Source of the DNA: Desulfosporosinus sp. HMP52
GTDB taxonomy: Bacteria; Bacillota; Desulfitobacteriia; Desulfitobacteriales; Desulfitobacteriaceae
DNA length: 64,000 nt
Reading direction: 5' to 3'
Assembly: GCF_000765145.1 (NCBI RefSeq)
Contig: NZ_JMGA01000050.1
Location: 62,001 to 126,000, forward strand
In this document: positions 41,699 through 51,384 of the stretch, piece by piece
Layout: every line of letters begins with the position of its first letter
Numbering within the stretch: the first letter of the stretch is position 1
Translations under genes and position numbers: made by a program
The notes under the pieces: model-generated
Database searches by the model: none
The model's input: the letters and a program-made list of their open reading frames with translations, nothing else
What the model was told of the DNA's origin: nothing

Positions 41699-44029
41699 CT
41701 AGAAAGATTCAAGAGTTAAATATTTACGGATTATCCCTTCAAGACCTAAGATTGTGATCGGCTTGCTAATATAGTCATCCATCCCAGCGGCGAGACATTT
41801 TTCACGGTCACCCTCCATAGCATAGGCAGTCATCGCAATGACCGGAGTTTTTCGGTTAAAGATACTCCCCTTCTTAATTTCTTTCGTTGCTGTATAACCA
41901 TCCATTACAGGCATTTGACAATCCATAAAGATCAAATCGAATTTTTCAGAATCACACTTTTCAAGAGCCTGTTGACCGTTGATAGCTAATTCTACAGAAT
42001 AACCAAGCTTTTTCAACATAGTCTTTTCTAATCTCTGATTTGCAATCATATCTTCTACTAATAATATCCGAACATTTTTTAACTGCAGTCGCTCTTTTAT
42101 TGAATGTCTTGTCACCCAATTTTTTACTGCATCCCGTGTCTCTAAAGCGGCAACATCCGAGATCATCTTAATTAATTCCATCTTTCGGACAGGCTTGGAA
42201 ATATAGCCGGAAAACCCCGCGTCTTTAGCTGACCTGGCTTCTCCTTTTTGAGCTGTAGAGGTGATCAAAATTAACCGGATATCTCTAAATTGCTCATCTT
42301 CAAAGACCTGCCTTCCAAATTCATACCCACTCATTCCGGGCATCATATAGTCCACAAGTACTATTTGAGGCAAACTTTCAGGGGGCAAATCTCTTAGTAT
42401 TGCAAGTCCGTCCTGCCCATCTTGTGCATTAATTACCTTACAACCTGACATGCGTAGATATTCTTGGAAGATCATCCTATTGCTCTGATTATCATCGACA
42501 ATCATCACCGTCAGTTTGTCCAAGTTGTTGTAGGTATAAGAAGACATTCTTTGGTGCTCATCTTCAGGTATCCCTTTCTCCAGCTCAAGAGTCATGATAA
42601 ATCTGCTGCCTTTGTTCAACTCACTGACTACTTCAATATCTCCGCCAAGCAATTCTAGTATCTTTTTGGAGATCGAAAGCCCCAGACCAGTCCCCTCATA
42701 TTTTCGGGTTGTTGAAGCATCCGCTTGCATAAAGATCTGGAATAACTTTTTCTTTGTTTCTTCTGACATGCCGATGCCTGTATCCTGAACTTCTATTTGC
42801 AAGAGTACCTTTTCAGCGCATTCCTTTAACGCGGTTACTTTAACAACAACCTCACCCTCATCGGTGAACTTTACAGCATTCCCGATAATGTTATTTAATA
42901 CTTGCCTCAATCTGCTTGGATCTCCTTGAACTCCACGAGGGACTCCAGTTGCAATATATGAACCGATTTCGATTCCTTTTTTATAAGCCTTGGGCGAGAA
43001 TAGAGAAACTGCTTCTTCCACAAGGTTGTGTAAATTAAAGGGAATTTTGTCTATTAACAACATCCCTGCTTCGATTTTTGAGAAATCTAAGATATTATTA
43101 ATTAACAAAAGCAAGGCGTCCGAAGAAGCTTTGACCTCACCTACGTAAGTAGCTTGTTCACTCTCCAGTTGCATATCGGAGAGGAGTTCTATGAATCCTA
43201 CAATTCCATTCAAGGGTGTCCTTATTTCATGGGACATGTTGGCTAAGAATTGACTTTTTTTCTCCTCACTTACTCGAAGCTTTTCTTCAATGCTTTTTCT
43301 AGCAGAAATATCCCGTGAAATACCTAAGACCCCTATAACTTCTCCGTTTTCGTTATACAAAGGACTTTTAATTGTTTCAAAATATCCAATCCCTTGTGGT
43401 GTTTTCAAGGTTATGTAATTAAATCGGCTCTGTTGCGAATCCATAACTTCCTTGTCTTGTAATATATTTCGAGTTGCCACTAAATCATCTACGTAGTCAA
43501 AATCCCCTTTGCCAATCACCGAATTCTTACTAGCGTTTGCGACCTTTTCGGCAAAAGATTTATTACACCCTAAATACTTACTGTCTCTATCCTTGAAAAA
43601 AATCACATCCGGAATAGCATCAATAATTGAGTTTAAGAATTTATTGGCATTTTCCATTTCTAATTCTAACTTTTTCTGCTTGGAAATTTCTCTTGCTGTA
43701 ATATAAATAACTTTCTTATAAATCTGCATATGCCATTCAATATCTTTAAAGCAGTTGTTTTTACTTTGATATCGACTCATAAAATTTAACTCATGTTTCT
43801 CTTTAAGAACTTTGAAAGCTGCAACTGTAATATTTATATCATCCGGATGAACGAATTCTAGAAAATTCTTACCTTCGAGAACATCTGTATTTCCTAGTAT
43901 ATTCTTCCATGAATTGTTGAGTTTAATAAAAATCCCTTGCATATCAGCTATTCCCAACATATCTTGGCTTATTGTAAAAAAGTTCTCAAATACTTGTTTT
44001 TCTGTCTTTTGCTCATCAGATCTGGACAT
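41699..44029 (-). CDS. Hybrid histidine kinase (PAS-PAS-HisKA-HATPase-REC-REC)
   Basis: A 776-residue soluble hybrid kinase without membrane helices. Two PAS domains (residues about 15-120 and 128-250) are followed by HisKA with FLANMSHEIRTPLNGIVGF (about 268-286), an HATPase domain with NIIGNAVKFTDEG, DTGIGMS and GTGLGLSI, and two receiver domains with the phosphoacceptor Asp in VLVDYMMPGMSG (REC1, about 563) and LIFMDCQMPVMDG (REC2, about 705). No DNA-binding output and no partner response regulator nearby, so it probably signals through an unlinked phosphotransfer protein or alone. GGGGGG precedes the ATG. Confidence 0.93.
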   Translation of the reverse strand: MSRSDEQKTEKQVFENFFTISQDMLGIADMQGIFIKLNNSWKNILGNTDVLEGKNFLEFVHPDDINITVAAFKVLKEKHELNFMSRYQSKNNCFKDIEWHMQIYKKVIYITAREISKQKKLELEMENANKFLNSIIDAIPDVIFFKDRDSKYLGCNKSFAEKVANASKNSVIGKGDFDYVDDLVATRNILQDKEVMDSQQSRFNYITLKTPQGIGYFETIKSPLYNENGEVIGVLGISRDISARKSIEEKLRVSEEKKSQFLANMSHEIRTPLNGIVGFIELLSDMQLESEQATYVGEVKASSDALLLLINNILDFSKIEAGMLLIDKIPFNLHNLVEEAVSLFSPKAYKKGIEIGSYIATGVPRGVQGDPSRLRQVLNNIIGNAVKFTDEGEVVVKVTALKECAEKVLLQIEVQDTGIGMSEETKKKLFQIFMQADASTTRKYEGTGLGLSISKKILELLGGDIEVVSELNKGSRFIMTLELEKGIPEDEHQRMSSYTYNNLDKLTVMIVDDNQSNRMIFQEYLRMSGCKVINAQDGQDGLAILRDLPPESLPQIVLVDYMMPGMSGYEFGRQVFEDEQFRDIRLILITSTAQKGEARSAKDAGFSGYISKPVRKMELIKMISDVAALETRDAVKNWVTRHSIKERLQLKNVRILLVEDMIANQRLEKTMLKKLGYSVELAINGQQALEKCDSEKFDLIFMDCQMPVMDGYTATKEIKKGSIFNRKTPVIAMTAYAMEGDREKCLAAGMDDYISKPITILGLEGIIRKYLTLESF

Positions 44030-44201
44030 TTTCTACCCCCCATAATATGTTAAAATTTATAAGCCGGTTCCAGGATACTGGAAACAAAAATCCCCTATTA
44101 ATCAAAACACAGAGAAATGGGTGTTTGGTACCTTTCTTACTTCATTGAAATTCAACATTTTATTTGTTTTTCCTTCTTTTATTTCTGTTTTAATACAAAT
44201 A

Positions 44202-44235
44202 AAGACACCAATCAGACTTTTTAATCTGACTGGCG
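44202..44235 (-). terminator. Candidate terminator after the DUF438 gene
   Basis: CCAGTCAGA and TCTGATTGG-like arms flank an AT-rich loop. On the minus strand TGTCTTTATTTG follows. It lies about 75 bp past the DUF438 gene stop. Confidence 0.5.
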
Positions 44236-44308
44236 CTACTTTTGTTGATTTCAATAATATTAAATTTTTGGTTCAAGACTTAAATAATCTTTAATACTGC
44301 CTCTTCAA

Positions 44309-45781
44309 TTATAAGATCCTTTTTTCACCCTGAATCTGTTGAATCCCCTGAATATCCTGAGAAACCTCGATAGTTCCGGCGTAATTGCCCTGTTCATCAC
44401 GCAGTGCGAAATACTGGATATAAACATATTTATCTCCTAGGTGCAACCAGAACTTAGCATCATCGTTTTTACCGCTGCGGAAATCTTCTAAAATTTCTTC
44501 CACGATATGTACACTATCCGGCGGGTGGCAGTTTTGTACTTGACGACCAATGATAGCCTTGCTGCGTTGGAAAATACGTTCTTTGCCAAATGTAAAATAC
44601 TTCACTCTGTCCTGTTCATCCACAAAGGTAATGTCCACAGGTAAGTTATTAAGAAGAAGATTTAATTGTTTCTGAGTGAGTACCCCTGTCTCAAAAGATA
44701 TCTCCGCCTCAGAACCTCCGAGTGCCCCGCCCGCTATGTGGGGCTGTTTCAATGCAGCTGCTCCTTCTGGTACTTCAACGGGTTTCCAGCCAATATCTGG
44801 ATGAACCAGATATCCTATCTCCGCACTTTGCTCCACGATCTCTGCCCATTCTACATCCGTTAACGTGTCCAGGCACATGGGAAACATAATATTTTCTTCT
44901 TTGTAAATCATATCTGTGATCATTTTTAAAGCCGGGCGAGCAGTTCTTTCGATCATCTGCTTAACCTCTTGATTGTTTGGCTGGTGATCCTGCAAAAACT
45001 TACTGACTTCTTTAAGAAGGGCACGAATATCATCATGTATTGCCCACATTACTTTTGGAGGAGCGTTAACACCATGTTTCTCAAGGTAAGCGAATAAGAT
45101 GTTTTCTTTGCGGCTATAGTGTTTCTCGATTTCGCATAATCGTTCATGAAGTTGCTGCCATTCAACTATATCATGTTTAGCAGGTGTCTTTTCATTTTGG
45201 CTTAATAGGTCAAAAAGCTTACCAAGTTCGATGACTATCTTTTCGATCTCTCTATTTTCCTTTTTAAAGGTATGAACGGGATGCCTGCCTTGCACCTCTT
45301 CCACAACTTGGTTATTTAGACCTTCCTCGAAGACCGCTACATGGACATCACACAAAGATTTGATCTCCGTCTCGTGTAATCCTTCTTGGATTAATTCTTG
45401 TTCCAATTGGGCTATTTCTGTAGCCCCTACATCCCTCAATAAGTCTTTAAATCTTTCCCGCAATTCTACTGGATCTTCTTGACGATGAATATCTCGAATA
45501 ATTTCTTTAAGCTGCTCCCTGCGTTCTTTGCGATTTTTCGACGGATCATCTTCACTAACTACGCAGAAGCCCTTAGCTTCTAACTTGCTTTTTGCCTCTT
45601 CTAATGATATACCGTGACGTTTCAGACCTTCCGCAACGGGTAGTTTTCGCCCTACAGTTTTTCTAAGAATGGAGTTCGCGGCTCCCTCTAAGCCCATTTC
45701 ATGAAGAATTGGGATCAGTTCGGGATAATCCTCAGTTAAATCATATAAGGACCGAGTTAAGTCTAGGACTGGTTGACTCAT
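44309..45781 (-). CDS. DUF438 / hemerythrin / PAS protein
   Basis: A 490-residue protein of the DUF438 family. The N-terminal DUF1858-like region (VLDLTRSLYDLTEDYPELIPILHEMGL) is followed by DUF438, a hemerythrin-like helical domain with LCEIEKHYSRKENILFAYLEKHG and IYKEENIMFPM (His and Glu ligands), and a C-terminal PAS domain (NLPVDITFVDEQDRVKYFTFGKERIF, about 375-480). The family is widespread in anaerobes and suspected to sense oxygen, NO or redox state through the diiron site. The start is taken at the ATG 45781 after AAAGGG; a GTG three codons earlier is possible. Confidence 0.88.
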   Translation of the reverse strand: MSQPVLDLTRSLYDLTEDYPELIPILHEMGLEGAANSILRKTVGRKLPVAEGLKRHGISLEEAKSKLEAKGFCVVSEDDPSKNRKERREQLKEIIRDIHRQEDPVELRERFKDLLRDVGATEIAQLEQELIQEGLHETEIKSLCDVHVAVFEEGLNNQVVEEVQGRHPVHTFKKENREIEKIVIELGKLFDLLSQNEKTPAKHDIVEWQQLHERLCEIEKHYSRKENILFAYLEKHGVNAPPKVMWAIHDDIRALLKEVSKFLQDHQPNNQEVKQMIERTARPALKMITDMIYKEENIMFPMCLDTLTDVEWAEIVEQSAEIGYLVHPDIGWKPVEVPEGAAALKQPHIAGGALGGSEAEISFETGVLTQKQLNLLLNNLPVDITFVDEQDRVKYFTFGKERIFQRSKAIIGRQVQNCHPPDSVHIVEEILEDFRSGKNDDAKFWLHLGDKYVYIQYFALRDEQGNYAGTIEVSQDIQGIQQIQGEKRIL

Positions 45782-45938
45782 TATCTTCACCCTTTCAGAT
45801 CTATTAGGTTGTTAAAGCTGAATGCAGTCTATTCTTTAGCATTATTTGCAAATATCCTAAAATTACTCAAACCCCTCTTTAACCACCCCTCTATAGAAAG
45901 GGAACACAATTATCTGAGCACTCGGCTTTAGCCGTTAC

Positions 45939-46751
45939 TCACGACAGGATATGCAGAAGCGGAAAGCTGGCAAGGAGCAATATCTCAAAGAGCAGCAGCC
46001 TCCTCTCTGATTGTTTGGTTCTAAAACTGAAATATTCTCGCGTTATAGAATCTAATATATTGATTTGATTGGCTAGAACAATATAACGTTTATTAACTTC
46101 GAAGTACTCACTGAGCCTGTCAAATATCTGCCTTGATTCTATAGTTTTGTTAAATTCTGAAGGTCGATCCAGAAGCTTTACGCTTTCTATGCTCCTGTAC
46201 TTAAACCGGATACTTTTGGTAAGGACTGAAACCACCTTTTTAGTATTAGCCCTTAGATATCCCTTATTAAGATGACTTATGAAATGACCCGCTGCATCCA
46301 GTACCTCTGAAAGCTCGGTTTCAATATTGTAAAGCTCGACGGACTTTGCTAAGACACCAGCCACTATATCATCCACGAAGGGTTGATAATGAAAGTTTAG
46401 CTCACTTTCTGGCCACAGGCTTACAAAGTTATCCCTGGAACCAGGGATCTCATGGGTTTCATTAAACTTATGTAACAATTCATAATCAATATCAATATAC
46501 AAAGTTCTCAAATACTCAAGAACAATCGAGATCTCGTCTTGGTTACAATTTAGAAAGGTCATACAGCCGTATCTATATATGTAGACTGATTTGTTGACTG
46601 AAGCATATTTTAAGATTTTTTCTACCTCTGCCCCATCAAGTTTAATATATTCCTTCCAGCTAGCATCCTTCTTCAGATTAATAAAGGAGGCTATCCGCAG
46701 GAGAGGTAGCCTTACTGCTACTTTATAAGTATTGAATACTATTTTTTCCAT
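45939..46751 (-). CDS. RMD1/YagE-family (DUF155) membrane protein, copy 2
   Basis: A 270-residue protein of the RMD1/DUF155 family (COG1723). The family core is visible: YIYRYGCMTFLNCNQDEISIVLEYLRTL (residues about 55-82), DDIVAGVLAKSVELYNIETELSEVLD (about 130-155), and a C-terminal transmembrane anchor RLLLFEILLLASFPLLHILS. Bacterial members are uncharacterised; mitochondrial relatives organise translation machinery at the membrane. It lies 17 bp after a related gene, so the two are tandem paralogues. GGGTGG precedes the ATG. Confidence 0.85.
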   Translation of the reverse strand: MEKIVFNTYKVAVRLPLLRIASFINLKKDASWKEYIKLDGAEVEKILKYASVNKSVYIYRYGCMTFLNCNQDEISIVLEYLRTLYIDIDYELLHKFNETHEIPGSRDNFVSLWPESELNFHYQPFVDDIVAGVLAKSVELYNIETELSEVLDAAGHFISHLNKGYLRANTKKVVSVLTKSIRFKYRSIESVKLLDRPSEFNKTIESRQIFDRLSEYFEVNKRYIVLANQINILDSITREYFSFRTKQSERRLLLFEILLLASFPLLHILS

Positions 46752-46768
46752 ATTCCACCCGTCTGTCT

Positions 46769-47593
46769 TTACCTTATTAAATCAAATAACATAAGTACAA
46801 CTTCAATAACAATCAACAGCACAATTACCCACTCCACGAACAATCCGCGTATGGAATGGCTTATCGTTCCAAACCCGTCAATGATGCTTTTCAATATCTC
46901 AGTCTTACTTTTGATCACTTCGTACCGATCGTTCAACTCAAAAAATTCTGCCATCTTCTCGTAGAAGTCTGCAGCATCACTGTTAATCCAGGTAATATCG
47001 GGTTTATCAAGAATCATAATATAGGCAATGGTATTGTATTCATGCCTGACAATCCTTGAAGTTGTCTTAGCCAGTTCTTTGTGTCCAATATTAAGTTTTC
47101 CCTTTTCTAGGTTATCAATCTTACTTTCCAGATCATCCAGAATTTTACCCAGTTGTTCTTCAATCTTTTCCAGGGCTACAGATTTGGCAATCACGATTGA
47201 AATCAATTCCGGATAAAACAACTCCATATTGGGAATCTGAACAAAGCGATCTGTAAATTCAATCTCTTCACCCGCAACCGGATGAAGTACATAGACGTCT
47301 TGAAACCTATCATAACGCCCTATATCTACGTCCGGTTTTATTGTTTTTAGGTAGCGCATCAATATCTCGATATGTTGTTGAGTCGAGTTAATAAAAACAA
47401 TACTCCCAAAAGAAAAAACTAAGATCTTTTCGTCTTTACCTGGCTCCTCTCCCAGGATTACTTTTAACACCTGGTCTTGGAGCAGAAGAGGCTCCTCCCA
47501 AGTATATTTTTTTCGAATATTACATTCCACGGCAATTTTGTTCAGATCGATTTCATTGGTTACTGCAAAGGCTTTAAAGTTCAAGTCATTCAT
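46769..47593 (-). CDS. RMD1/YagE-family (DUF155) membrane protein, copy 1
   Basis: A 274-residue RMD1/DUF155 protein with the same architecture as the next gene: ILVFSFGSIVFINSTQQHIEILMRYLKT (residues about 58-85), ISIVIAKSVALEKIEEQLGKILDDLE (about 132-158) and a C-terminal anchor WVIVLLIVIEVVLMLFDLIR. The two proteins share layout but have diverged widely, so the duplication is old. AAGGG precedes the ATG. They may form a hetero-oligomer, which is an inference. Confidence 0.85.
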   Translation of the reverse strand: MNDLNFKAFAVTNEIDLNKIAVECNIRKKYTWEEPLLLQDQVLKVILGEEPGKDEKILVFSFGSIVFINSTQQHIEILMRYLKTIKPDVDIGRYDRFQDVYVLHPVAGEEIEFTDRFVQIPNMELFYPELISIVIAKSVALEKIEEQLGKILDDLESKIDNLEKGKLNIGHKELAKTTSRIVRHEYNTIAYIMILDKPDITWINSDAADFYEKMAEFFELNDRYEVIKSKTEILKSIIDGFGTISHSIRGLFVEWVIVLLIVIEVVLMLFDLIR

Positions 47594-47829
47594 AGGATTC
47601 CCTTAGCTTTCTGTTTAATATTAGGAGACAATTAGTTGATATTTGTAGTATATACAGTAAGAGCTTTTTTTTACTCTGAACATTCAGGTCCTGTGTAGAA
47701 TCTCCTTTTTGCTACCAATGAAGCACCAATTATGGTAGTATTATACGTACTCGAAAACACATCACTAACTAAGGGTATCTAATTAATAGCAGAATCAATG
47801 GTTGCGACCACAAGAACAGAGGTAATATG

Positions 47830-48783
47830 ATGAAAAGCGTTTTAAACAAAGAGCTGCAAGGAAGCGGGAGAATCTCTGCTCTTCTTTCAAGAGGACAATT
47901 TATGGCCAATTTGGCGATGCTTGCGGTAATAATAGTTTGGGGAATTTCCTATGTTAGTATTAAAGTAGCGGTTGTTGAAATCCCCCCCATAACAATGGCA
48001 CTTATCCGTTTTGCGATGGCTTCCTTGATGCTCTGGATTATCATTCAGAGGGTTGAACCCCAGGCGAAGCTACATAAATCGGATCTGCCTAAAATGGTTT
48101 TAGGCGGAATTTTTGGCATCACCCTTTATTTCATCTTTGAGAACATCGGAGTCAAATTCTCTACAGCAACAAATGCTTCACTGATTGTCTCTGTTGTTCC
48201 AGTTATTACAATTGTATTAGATGTACTGTTTTTTAAAGGCAGATTATCGTTACTGAAACTACTGGGAGTAGTGATAGCTGTCGTGGGCTCTTACCTGGCT
48301 GTTACAGGCAATGGCAGCGTTGAACTGAATTCCAGCCATTTTCTTGGCAATCTATTAATGATTCTTGCAATGCTATCCTGGGCATTTTTCACTTTGGTTA
48401 ATAAGTCCCTGCAAGGAAAATATTCCGGCTTATTTTTAACTACTTACCAAACTATCTTTGGAACCTTATTCTTTATTCCTTTGTCACTTTTAGAGTATCA
48501 AGAATGGAAACCCTTTTCTCTTACCGCTTTGAGTAATCTTCTGTTTCTGGCAGTTTTCTGCTCCGTTGTCGGCTATTTATTGTACATATATGCTCTAAAG
48601 CGTTTGGATGTGGCTCTAACCACCATCTATTTAAATCTCATCCCCGTTGTTGGAGTGCTCAGCGGTTACCTCTTTTTGAAGGAAAGCGTTCTGCCTATTC
48701 AGCTTATCGGTGGCTTAATAACTCTTTTTGCCATAGTGATTATTAATTTCGAATTGCTAACCATGCGAAGAATTCCTTCTTAA
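47830..48783 (+). CDS. EamA/DMT-family transporter
   Basis: A 317-residue drug/metabolite transporter with ten hydrophobic helices in two EamA repeats (residues about 25-155 and 170-305). Signatures include AVIIVWGISYVSIKVAVVEIPPITMALIRFAMAS and, in the second repeat, LLMILAMLSWAFFTLVNKSLQGKYS and GGLITLFAIVIINF. Likely an exporter of amino acids or other metabolites; substrate unknown. AGAGGTAAT precedes two adjacent ATG codons (47827 and 47830), either of which may be used. Confidence 0.88.
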   Translation: MKSVLNKELQGSGRISALLSRGQFMANLAMLAVIIVWGISYVSIKVAVVEIPPITMALIRFAMASLMLWIIIQRVEPQAKLHKSDLPKMVLGGIFGITLYFIFENIGVKFSTATNASLIVSVVPVITIVLDVLFFKGRLSLLKLLGVVIAVVGSYLAVTGNGSVELNSSHFLGNLLMILAMLSWAFFTLVNKSLQGKYSGLFLTTYQTIFGTLFFIPLSLLEYQEWKPFSLTALSNLLFLAVFCSVVGYLLYIYALKRLDVALTTIYLNLIPVVGVLSGYLFLKESVLPIQLIGGLITLFAIVIINFELLTMRRIPS

Positions 48784-48890
48784 CAATAGCTCATCTTCTA
48801 ATTCATTTGGTTTCAAGCTCCTTGGTATAGAATCCGATAACACCCAAATAGAGTACAAATTATAAGCAATTTAACCTATTAGACATGTTA

Positions 48891-48931
48891 AAGCTAGGCT
48901 AGGTTCAGAGTTACCCTGAGCCAGCCTAGCT
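48891..48931. terminator. Hairpin between the EamA and OsmC-DUF3795 genes
   Basis: A long stem with mismatches, AAGCTAGGCTAGGTTCAG against CTGAGCCAGCCTAGCTT, lies between two convergent genes. TAATTT follows on the plus strand. Confidence 0.65.
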
Positions 48932-49008
48932 TAATTTACTTATCTGCCTTCTCTCGGAAAAAGCGTTTAACCCCTTTCCAGGTTCTTGGTTTCTGTCTAG
49001 CTTTAAGA

Positions 49009-49935
49009 TTACTCGACTTTGGAAATATGACTAACAATAGCCTCCTTGTTCATTCCCACATAAGCACAACTTGGGTCATTTCCACATTTTCGGCAAACCA
49101 AATCATAAGCAGAGTTTAGTGTGTGACATTTTGGACAGGAATAATGCTCACTCATTTCTCTTGCCCATTGTTCATACCCGACATCCTTGATTCTTTGGTG
49201 TGATTGCCATAAATCAAGTCGATGGGGTTTAAGAGCTTGGAAGGTTTTAATTTCTTTACAGGGAAACTCTTCACATTCACCACAAAACTCGATTCCTTTT
49301 TGCCTAGCACATTCTATCATCCTACAGTTACTGCAATATGCTGTTTTGGGTATGGAACGACAGCCTTCACAATGAGTTTCTTCAATGGTTTGATTTAGAG
49401 TTACAGCAATTTTTTTTAATCGTTCTGGTTCCTCTTTTGTCGCAATGAATACCGTGCAAGATGGACAAAATAGTCCGCAGACTGCCGAAGTCATTTTAAT
49501 CGGATCCATCCTGACAATTTCATATTCAGTCTTAACTTCAACATTCTTGTTTAGCACTAACCACACTGGAGATATTTCCTCTGCTAGCTTTATAACATTT
49601 TGAAGGTCTGAATCCACTGCATCTAGCGATTCAAGAATCACTTTTAAATGGATCCCTTGGAGTGATAAAGGGTTTTCCCCTGGTATCCCGCTGGCCTTAA
49701 CATGAAACCCAGAAATCTTTTTTCCCATTTTTCGCAATAAACCCACCATTGCCGTGCTGACACACCCAGTAAAACTCATCAGAAATAACTCTAAGCCTCG
49801 AAACCCTTGCCCGTCGCCAAGAGGCGGTAAATAGTCTAAGGTAAGTGGGTAGTCAGGGTTAGATTCAGATACTCCGATAAATTGAACTTTTTGATTGACT
49901 AGTCTTAGATTCACTTCCAGTTGATTGTTACTCAT
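49009..49935 (-). CDS. OsmC-domain / DUF3795 zinc-binding fusion
   Basis: A 308-residue fusion. Residues about 1-140 are an OsmC-like peroxidase fold with GLELFLMSFTGCVSTAMVGLLRKMG (the C-terminal catalytic Cys of the family in FTGCVSTA). Residues about 148-250 are a DUF3795 domain with AVCGLFCPSCTVFIAT, CEGCRSIPKTAYCSNCRMIECARQKGIEFCGECEEFPCKEI. A C-terminal zinc ribbon reads CPKCHTLNSAYDLVCRKCGND. I see only one OsmC cysteine in the first domain, so full peroxidase chemistry is doubtful. GAGGAGG precedes the ATG. Confidence 0.8.
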   Translation of the reverse strand: MSNNQLEVNLRLVNQKVQFIGVSESNPDYPLTLDYLPPLGDGQGFRGLELFLMSFTGCVSTAMVGLLRKMGKKISGFHVKASGIPGENPLSLQGIHLKVILESLDAVDSDLQNVIKLAEEISPVWLVLNKNVEVKTEYEIVRMDPIKMTSAVCGLFCPSCTVFIATKEEPERLKKIAVTLNQTIEETHCEGCRSIPKTAYCSNCRMIECARQKGIEFCGECEEFPCKEIKTFQALKPHRLDLWQSHQRIKDVGYEQWAREMSEHYSCPKCHTLNSAYDLVCRKCGNDPSCAYVGMNKEAIVSHISKVE

Positions 49936-50009
49936 TCCATTTCCTCCTCAAATTCTTGCTCTACTTACTTAGATACAAAGAGAGGAGAAAAGTTACAAAC
50001 AACTTATAA

Positions 50010-50807
50010 TTATGTAAGTATTTTTAGAGTCTGTTGAGCAATGATTTCCCTGATTTTCTCCCTAAATTCTTGATAGGATGTATGGCCCGGCTGTTGATCA
50101 TACAGCCGAATTGTTTTTCTCAAAAAATCTATTTCCGTCCAGATCGAAGACATTTCTGCAGTACTTCTCCTTCTTACTGGGTTATAGGAAGAAATAAGGT
50201 CTATCTTTCCGTTATCGATCAGATACTTCACCCAGTTTCCACATTGGCAAGGATTTTCCGGATCAATAAACGAACATTTGTCTTCCATGTTGTCTTTCAA
50301 ATGCTGTTTTGCTCGATAGACATTTATTTTAACCGCACTCTCAGATATATCCATAATATCGGCGACTTCCTCAATTGATAACTCCATTAGAATTTTCAAA
50401 GTGAAGGCAATCCGCTGTTTCTTAGGGATACAGTTCAGAAACAGCTGCAGGCAGGTTTCGCGGATGTCTTCAACTATAGCATGCTCTTCAACAGACTCCT
50501 TGGATTTCATCGATTCCCAAAACTCTGTTTCAGATATACCTCTTTCAGCCGTTATAATATGAATTGGAACTTTATCACGTTTCGTCATATAGCGATAGGT
50601 ACAATTCAGCAGTATTTTATAGATCCAAGTTCCAAAGGAACTAGCGTGGTTAAACTTCGAAAAGGATCGATAGGCATTGATATAAGCTTCTTGAATGACA
50701 TCTTGGGCATCTTCCCTATTACCCGTTAGACGAAAGGCCGTCCTAAACAACTTTTCATAGTACTCGTGATAAAATGTCTCAAATTGGCTCTCTAATTCCT
50801 CCGACAT
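50010..50807 (-). CDS. ECF-type RNA polymerase sigma factor with C-terminal extension
   Basis: A 265-residue sigma-70-family factor. Region 2 is FYHEYYEKLFRTAFRLTGNREDAQDVIQEAYINAYRSFSKF (residues about 11-52) and region 4 is IPKKQRIAFTLKILMELSIEEVADIMDISESAVKINVYRAKQHLKD (about 128-173). An extra C-terminal 85 residues include CSFIDPENPCQCGNWVKYLI, a possible metal-binding or anti-sigma-like segment. No anti-sigma gene is adjacent, so that tail may regulate the factor. The ATG at 50807 has GAGGTGAG upstream. Target promoters are unknown. Confidence 0.88.
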   Translation of the reverse strand: MSEELESQFETFYHEYYEKLFRTAFRLTGNREDAQDVIQEAYINAYRSFSKFNHASSFGTWIYKILLNCTYRYMTKRDKVPIHIITAERGISETEFWESMKSKESVEEHAIVEDIRETCLQLFLNCIPKKQRIAFTLKILMELSIEEVADIMDISESAVKINVYRAKQHLKDNMEDKCSFIDPENPCQCGNWVKYLIDNGKIDLISSYNPVRRRSTAEMSSIWTEIDFLRKTIRLYDQQPGHTSYQEFREKIREIIAQQTLKILT

Positions 50808-51040
50808 CAAAGCTCACCTCTACCAACTGGAGTTCTTGTTTTTTATTATTATACATGAGGGTATCAATGTGATTTAAACAATCATCAGATTTCATTTTAG
50901 AATTGCAATAATAGATATTATATCCCATCGAAAAGCTCAGCTTCACCATATAATAATTCAATACCACGATTAAGATTCTTTCATAGCCCCTTTGAATATG
51001 ATGCTATTAATAATATCAATCAAGAGGGAGGAAGTTAACT

Positions 51041-51253
51041 ATGACTGAAAGTTATGTTCTTGATAAGAAATGCCCCAAGTGTTTTGGCCTCGGAAAAACC
51101 GCGAACCCGACACACAAGAAATTAATCGTTGTTGAAAAGAAATTACCAGGAAAACAAGATGATCCACCCCTCATTGTTTGTGAGGAATGTAACGGTACGG
51201 GAATTCTACTTCCAACTGAAGTAAAAGAACTCTTGGAATATATTCTTTCTTAA
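51041..51253 (+). CDS. Small zinc-ribbon protein (70 aa)
   Basis: A 70-residue protein with two CxxC pairs, CPKCFGLGKTAN and CEECNGTGIL, reminiscent of the DnaJ-type CxxCxGxG zinc finger and of anti-TRAP-like proteins. It is probably a small zinc-binding partner protein; the role is unknown. GGGAGGAAG precedes the ATG. It stands alone between the sigma gene and xdhC. Confidence 0.7.
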   Translation: MTESYVLDKKCPKCFGLGKTANPTHKKLIVVEKKLPGKQDDPPLIVCEECNGTGILLPTEVKELLEYILS

Positions 51254-51384
51254 TGAATAGCAGAACAATAACCGATTATGATACTAGAGAATCGATAAGT
51301 CTCAAAGTTTTCATTTCTCTTCAAATAAAAATGCTATAAATCCAACGCCGTTTGATATCGGAAACAACAATATGGGGGTGCTCT

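Noticed and set aside
50779-50967. 62-aa minus-strand frame upstream of the sigma factor gene
   Set aside because: It overlaps the sigma gene start in another frame and has no ribosome site.
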